From NCBI RefSeq assembly GCF_017753665.1, contig NZ_CP072524.1, positions 558,001 to 622,000 on the forward strand: a stretch of DNA of 64,000 nt. Direction: 5' to 3'. The stretch is from Neisseria sicca. GTDB taxonomy: Bacteria > Pseudomonadota > Gammaproteobacteria > Burkholderiales > Neisseriaceae. This document shows positions 60,069 to 64,000 of the stretch, one piece after another; position 1 is the stretch's first letter; each line of letters opens with the position of its first letter. The notes beneath the pieces are model-generated. The model was not told the DNA's origin. It searched no databases and saw only the letters and a list, made by a program, of their open reading frames with translations. The position numbers were made by a program, and so were the translations under genes.

Positions 60069-61076
60069 TTATTTCCACGGACGGCTGTATGCGCCCAAGG
60101 TCGTCTGATGACCTTCCGAAACCTTGCTCAGCGCATTATTCCACACCGGATTGACTTTGAAATGTGCCGGATCGGCAGCGGCCGCGTCCAAAGCCTGCCG
60201 CAGCGATTTGGTTACCTGCGCCGTGTACATCGGGCTGCGCTGGCGGCCTTCGATTTTAATGGCGGATACACCGATTTTGATGAGTTCGGGCAACATTTCC
60301 AAAACATTCAGGCTGGTCGGTTCCTCCAGCGCGTAATACGTTTCGTCGTTTACCTCGAAACGACCTTTGCACAGGGTCGGATAACCGGCCGGTTCGTCCG
60401 GTTTGTACTGGTCGATTAGCACCTGATTCAGCCGCACGTTCATACGGTCGGGAAGCTGCTCCCAGCGCACCGCCTTCGCCGGCGAACACACGCCCTGCAT
60501 ATTCGGCGATTCGCCCGTCGCATAACTCGATAAAATGCAGCGCCCTTCCACCATGACGCACAAACTGCCGAAACCGAACACTTCGATTTCCACATCCGTA
60601 TTGTCAATCACATGTTTGACCTGATCGACCGTCAAAACGCGCGGCAGCACGGCACGACGGATGCCGAACAGTTCCTTCATCATATTGATGGCTTCATAAT
60701 TGGTCGCCGAACCCTGCACCGACATGTGCAGCCTCAAATTAGGATGACGCTCGGCGGCATAAGCCATAATCGCAGGATCGGCGACGATTATCGCGTCCGC
60801 CCCCAGTTGCACCGCCGTATCGACAGCCCGATGCCACCGCTCGATTTGCCCCGCCTGGGCAAAAGTATTGATGGCCATCAGCACATTGCGGCCGCGCGCA
60901 TGAGCGTAAGTCACCCCTTCCTGCGCCGATTTCATATCGAAATTCAGCCCCGGAAAATTGCGCGCATTCGTCGCATCTTTCAGCCCCATATAAACCGTGT
61001 CCGCGCCATTGTCCACCGCCGTCTTCAAAGCAGGCAGATTGCCGGCGGGACAAACCAACTCAGGGATTTTCGGCAT
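60069..61076 (-). CDS. ubiU: oxygen-independent ubiquinone hydroxylation protein UbiU
   Basis: UbiU is the partner of UbiV. The 335-residue U32-family protein has cluster ligands Cys173, Cys180, Cys197 and Cys236, with the spacing known from E. coli (7, 17 and 39). The U32 signature EVFGFGSLCVMVEGRCILSSY is at 165-185. It is the first gene of the operon; a strong FNR-type promoter lies upstream. Confidence 0.95.
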   Translation of the reverse strand: MPKIPELVCPAGNLPALKTAVDNGADTVYMGLKDATNARNFPGLNFDMKSAQEGVTYAHARGRNVLMAINTFAQAGQIERWHRAVDTAVQLGADAIIVADPAIMAYAAERHPNLRLHMSVQGSATNYEAINMMKELFGIRRAVLPRVLTVDQVKHVIDNTDVEIEVFGFGSLCVMVEGRCILSSYATGESPNMQGVCSPAKAVRWEQLPDRMNVRLNQVLIDQYKPDEPAGYPTLCKGRFEVNDETYYALEEPTSLNVLEMLPELIKIGVSAIKIEGRQRSPMYTAQVTKSLRQALDAAAADPAHFKVNPVWNNALSKVSEGHQTTLGAYSRPWK

Positions 61077-61138
61077 TTTGCGTTCCTCGACTCTTACAGT
61101 TTGTTATTCGAAAATCAATATCTAGTATGATTTCGGAT

Positions 61139-61179
61139 ATTTTAGAGATTTGGACACAAGATATTATGATTTAAATCAA
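61139..61179 (-). promoter_or_regulatory. FNR-type promoter of ubiUVT
   Basis: On the coding strand, TTGATTTAAATCAT at 61166-61179 matches the FNR consensus TTGAT-N4-ATCAA with one mismatch. A TAAAAT -10 box lies at 61139-61144. The centre-to-centre distance of 31 bases puts the FNR site at about -41, the class II activator position. The start codon follows about 60 bases downstream. Confidence 0.65.
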
Positions 61180-61321
61180 CTGTGAAATCAGGTTTGGATA
61201 GCGTATGTTTTGGTTAACATAATTTAACCATATCAAATATCAAGTTAATCAGCGGGTTATCTTTTCTAGCTTGATAATATGAGATTAGTTATTATCTATT
61301 AAATTTATAGATTTTTACAAT

Positions 61322-61359
61322 AAAAAGGTCGTCTGAAACCTGTTTCAGACGACCTTTAT
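61322..61359 (-). terminator. uptake-sequence inverted pair behind the methyltransferase gene
   Basis: AAAAAGGTCGTCTGAAACC faces TTTCAGACGACCTTTA directly beyond the stop codon. Confidence 0.6.
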
Positions 61360-61965
61360 CTAGGCGGGAGGCAGACGGCTGCTTGCTTTAAAATTCAAAG
61401 TGAAATTTCGTTCGCTGCCATATTCGTCTGCCACATCAAACCCGTTTTGCCGCATCAACTTGCGTAATTCGGCGCGGCTTGGTTTATCAGAATCGCCTGC
61501 CGTTTCGGAAACCGACAGCAACCCGTTAGGACAAAGCAGCCTGCGGAACTCTGCCAAATACTCGGCTTGGTTGGCGACTTCGCCCAACACGGTAATTAGC
61601 ATAATGTGGTCAAACGATTGATCGGGAAAATCAAAATGCGTACCGTCGCACAGATAATAATCTACATTGTCGATATGCCGACGACGCAAACGTTTTTCGG
61701 TATAAGCCAACATTTCCGGCTGTATATCCGCCGCCACCAATCGTCCTTGCGGAACTGACTGCGCCAGTGTCGGGCTGAAATAACCCGCCTCGAAGCCCAC
61801 TTCCAAAATGCGGTGATGCGGCGCAAGGTGCAGCCGTTGTACGATTTGTTGCGGCGAAAGTGCCCAGTTGCGCAAAGGAATCAGCAGCGTGAATGCAAGT
61901 TGATGCGGGAAGATTTTGCCTTTTTGCGTGAGTCCCTGCCAAATGCTTTTGAGCGTCTTAAACAT
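61360..61965 (-). CDS. SAM-dependent class I methyltransferase
   Basis: The 201-residue protein has the Rossmann motif I ILEVGFEAGYFSPTLAQ near 50, an acidic residue after the second strand (LVAADIQPEML), YYLCDGTHFDFPDQSFDHIMLITVLGEV and FRRLLCPNGLLSVSE. The Met whose codon ends at 61965 follows AAGGAA by 5 bases. The substrate is unknown. The 201-aa form starts MFKTLKSIWQG with a Trp/Lys-rich N-terminal helix. Confidence 0.85.
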   Translation of the reverse strand: MFKTLKSIWQGLTQKGKIFPHQLAFTLLIPLRNWALSPQQIVQRLHLAPHHRILEVGFEAGYFSPTLAQSVPQGRLVAADIQPEMLAYTEKRLRRRHIDNVDYYLCDGTHFDFPDQSFDHIMLITVLGEVANQAEYLAEFRRLLCPNGLLSVSETAGDSDKPSRAELRKLMRQNGFDVADEYGSERNFTLNFKASSRLPPA

Positions 61966-62012
61966 GGGGATTCCTTGGGGTAATGTTGTTTTGCATTGTG
62001 TCTGTACAATAT

Positions 62013-62144
62013 ACAGTATAAAAATAGTGCGCGTTTTTTCCAATCATCGCAAAAAGCAGCCTGCACTTCGATTTTTGAACGTTCAGGCTGCTTTTTATAG
62101 AAAGAGGTCGTCTGAAAATTATTTTTCAGACGACCTTTGATATT
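62013..62144. repeat. ~130-bp direct repeat, copy 1
   Basis: It runs ACAGTATAAAAATA, GTTTTTTCCAATCATCG, a hairpin (AGCAGCCTGCACTT / GTTCAGGCTGCT), then an inverted uptake-sequence pair and GATATT. Copy 2 is at 63055-63184. Both hairpins lie behind the CPBP protease gene and should end its transcript. Confidence 0.85.
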
Positions 62145-62992
62145 CAGTTCCGTTGGATATATAACCCAAGCTCCGTTTGCTTGCCATGAAATGAACACAT
62201 CGCCTTACGCCAAAACACCATCACGATTACCGCCGCAATGATGATAATTCCGTATGGAATCATGCCGTCGCTGTTTTCATATGCCGCCCGTCCGCCCGGA
62301 AAGCCTGTACGCGCAGTATTGGCAACCGTGTGGCACGCAATCAATACAAATACCGAGCCGCCGCTGCCGTTATACAGCCATACATAGATAATCCTCACGG
62401 CAACCGTCCCTGCCAGCCCCCATGCGATCAGTTCGGCAGACTGCCCCACGGCAATCATGGACGGCAAATGCCACAATGCCCACGGCACCCCAATGATCAG
62501 CGCCGTAATGAGCGGAGTAAAACGCCGTTGCAGACTTTCCGTAGCGTAGGCGGCATAGCCCAATTCCTCGGCAACTGCCGCAATAAAGAACATGACGAAC
62601 GCACCAGCAAGCGGCGCAAACGATACGGATAAGGCGGGTATGGTTTGTCCTGTTTGACGTATCGCGACATAAGTCAGCAGATAAAGTAGTGGGAAAATCA
62701 GTATCGCCATCCAAAAATAGGCAGAATGCTTTATCCGCCCGTAGTCAAACACACGTCCAAACAGTCCGCGCACCGCTGCCATTCCACCCTCGCAGTAACG
62801 CAGTAACGCGGCGGCAACCGTTGGGGTGAGCGCCGCGCCGATGTCGGTCAGCGGCAGATTATCAGGCAGAGGACTGTGTTTGAGAAACAAAGACAGCAGC
62901 CAAAACGGTGCGCTCAAAGCGTACACCAGTAGAAAGTATTGCCACGGATGCGAATAATCGGTTGTCGGTTTTTCTGAAGAGAGGTTCTGCAT
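62144..62992 (-). CDS. CPBP-family intramembrane metalloprotease (Abi-type)
   Basis: The 282-residue protein has seven or so hydrophobic segments. The CPBP core has Glu-Glu at 142-143 (AAVAEELGYAAYATESL), His175 in WALWHLPSM and a third His in IACHTVANTA. The usual Arg of EExxxR is absent, so the first motif is atypical. Family members are prenyl-protease-like enzymes, some linked to bacteriocin self-immunity. The gene sits between two ~130-bp direct repeats. Confidence 0.8.
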   Translation of the reverse strand: MQNLSSEKPTTDYSHPWQYFLLVYALSAPFWLLSLFLKHSPLPDNLPLTDIGAALTPTVAAALLRYCEGGMAAVRGLFGRVFDYGRIKHSAYFWMAILIFPLLYLLTYVAIRQTGQTIPALSVSFAPLAGAFVMFFIAAVAEELGYAAYATESLQRRFTPLITALIIGVPWALWHLPSMIAVGQSAELIAWGLAGTVAVRIIYVWLYNGSGGSVFVLIACHTVANTARTGFPGGRAAYENSDGMIPYGIIIIAAVIVMVFWRKAMCSFHGKQTELGLYIQRN

Positions 62993-63054
62993 GTTATTCC
63001 TGTTCGTTCAGTAAATAAGTGGGCGGGTGCAGGCTACGGATTGCTGGATGACGT

Positions 63055-63184
63055 ACAGTATAAAAATATTGCGCGGTTTTTCCAATCATCGTGAAAAGCA
63101 GCCTGCACTTCGATTTTTGAAAGTGCAGGCTGCTTTTGATAGAGAGGTTGTCTGAAAATTATTTCTCAGACGACCTTCGATATT
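63055..63184. repeat. ~130-bp direct repeat, copy 2
   Basis: This copy matches 62013-62144 with about 90% identity, including the GC hairpin at about 63094-63137 and the uptake-sequence pair at 63145-63178 (one arm GGTTGTCTGAA). It follows the primase-like gene and should end its transcript. Confidence 0.85.
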
Positions 63185-63222
63185 AGAGGCAATATGAAAG
63201 TTTAGTTGGGTTATGATCCAAG

Positions 63223-63816
63223 CTACGTTTGCGATAGTTTGCTGATTCTAAATGGTTCAGTCAAATATTTTCCAGAATTATTTGACCATCTCAAGGAGCT
63301 GTATCTGCCCATTAATCTATGTCCAATCCATCTAGAATCAATAATTTTGTGAGGATTCTTTGGTAAGTCGATAAGTAGTAATCGCCCCATAAAATCAATC
63401 CATTCTTTCTGTGTTAATAATTTTAGTGAATATCCATGCAAGGACCGCCCACTATTGAACAAAATAATCTCATGAGCTTTTGGAATAATTCGCTTTAATC
63501 TAATAAAATCTCTGTCAAAATTCCAATTATCGATGGAAATTGAAAAATCAATAAAGGGGAAATGATATTTTTTATTACTTATTTCTATCGTTGAATGAAA
63601 GGCTAACTCTTCATCTCTGTTTAATGAAGCAATTTCTGATTGAATTCTTTCCCTTGTAAATTCATCTCCTTTTATGATGAAATGTTCTCTTTCATCATTA
63701 ATTGAATCTGGAATATAAATATATTTACTGAAATGAAAAGTATACTCTTTTAATGCTTTCTTTTTTTTCATTAAGAAATCATCATATATAGTAAAAAATG
63801 GATGATTATCAATCAT
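63223..63816 (-). CDS. putative archaeo-eukaryotic-primase-like protein
   Basis: The 197-residue AT-rich product has an N-terminal alpha/beta part, then FPFIDFSISID at 87-96, NSGRSLHGYSLKLL at 121-134 and IIDSRWIGHRLMGRYSSLRWSNNSGKYLTEP at 158-188. The order Asp, Ser-x4-His, Asp resembles the three catalytic motifs of AEP primases (1D-like branch). This is pattern recognition only; the first motif has Ser where a second acidic residue is usual. It overlaps the end of the upstream dGTPase-like gene by 8 bases, so the two are co-translated. Confidence 0.5.
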   Translation of the reverse strand: MIDNHPFFTIYDDFLMKKKKALKEYTFHFSKYIYIPDSINDEREHFIIKGDEFTRERIQSEIASLNRDEELAFHSTIEISNKKYHFPFIDFSISIDNWNFDRDFIRLKRIIPKAHEIILFNSGRSLHGYSLKLLTQKEWIDFMGRLLLIDLPKNPHKIIDSRWIGHRLMGRYSSLRWSNNSGKYLTEPFRISKLSQT

Positions 63817-64000
63817 GTAATTTGATACCTTTCAGAAATTGATATTGCTCCAGTGCGAAGTCATCTGTCATACCAGAGATAAAATCTACCAATAGCTGAG
63901 CACGAACAGATTTCTCACTAGGAGTGTCTGTACGCTTTGCTCTATAATAATCCATGGATTTTTGATATTTCTTTATATAATTTTTAGGAATTGTATTAAT
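63809..64000 (-). CDS. dgt: dGTPase-like HD-domain triphosphohydrolase, C-terminal end (cut by window edge)
   Basis: Only the last 63 residues are inside the window. They read ...RAKRTDTPSEKSVRAQLLVDFISGMTDDFALEQYQFLKGIKLHD, which matches the conserved dGTPase C-terminus (DxISGMTDxFAL). Such enzymes hydrolyse dGTP and can act against phage by draining nucleotides. Its stop overlaps the start of the primase-like gene. The missing N-terminal part carries the HD metal site, so activity cannot be judged here. Confidence 0.7.
   Translation of the reverse strand: MNTIPKNYIKKYQKSMDYYRAKRTDTPSEKSVRAQLLVDFISGMTDDFALEQYQFLKGIKLHD

Noticed and set aside
1..64000. CRISPR arrays, tRNA and rRNA genes
   Set aside because: I looked for regularly spaced repeats, tRNA-like cloverleaf boxes and rRNA signatures and saw none. 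Short or odd RNAs could still be missed by eye.

Overview
The window is chromosomal DNA from a commensal Neisseria. The main evidence is the very high density of the DNA uptake sequence AGGTCGTCTGAA, often as inverted pairs behind genes. This is the dialect known from the N. mucosa / N. sicca / N. macacae group. Correia-type elements with TATAGTGGATT ends, dRS3-flanked intergenic repeats, an IS1655-like IS30 element and an IS5-family element fit the same genus. No rRNA, tRNA or CRISPR array was recognised.

Layout. 0-9.4 kb: small membrane protein, zinc-less sirtuin, mutL, an HTH-RibB fusion, a DUF4230 protein, htpX, surE, nlpD and a cupin. 9.4-15.1 kb: ABC-2 permease, a GC-rich tandem repeat, a NodT-type efflux lipoprotein, a uracil permease and an IS5-type insertion. 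15.1-16.6 kb: an AT-rich island with a membrane protein of unknown function and a gene remnant. 16.7-30.3 kb: metabolic and housekeeping genes (aldehyde dehydrogenase, RnfB-like ferredoxin, EEP nuclease, two-domain glycosyltransferase, nucleoside hydrolase, dusC, tautomerase, cytochrome c', SDR, purN, FKBP isomerase, holC). 30.4-35.8 kb: a leftward cluster of DUF350, SPFH-SHOCT, DUF4178 zinc-ribbon protein, a 53-residue Gly/Tyr-rich peptide, SpeD and a Tat-exported FAD oxidoreductase. 36.2-42.8 kb: leuB, leuD and leuC, interleaved with other genes, IS1655 and three small lipoprotein genes. 43-58.4 kb: gshA, comEC, clpP, tig, a second nlpD-like gene, ppsA and ppsR (divergent), a DUF4198 protein, fghA and proS. 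58.7-61.1 kb: ubiU-ubiV-ubiT. 61.3-64 kb: a methyltransferase, a CPBP protease between two ~130-bp direct repeats, and an AT-rich pair made of a possible primase-like protein and the end of a dGTPase-like gene cut by the window edge.

How the genes relate. The leu genes make leucine. The enzyme/regulator pair ppsA-ppsR faces outward from a shared control region. The ubiUVT operon makes ubiquinone without oxygen and carries a near-consensus FNR site about 40 bp upstream of its likely start point. comEC and mutL serve DNA uptake and repair, and mutL is itself loaded with uptake sequences.

The best candidates for something undescribed are the primase-like/dGTPase pair at the right edge, the SPFH/DUF4178/DUF350/SpeD/FAD-oxidoreductase cluster, the HTH-RibB fusion, and the AT-rich island at 15.5-16.5 kb.
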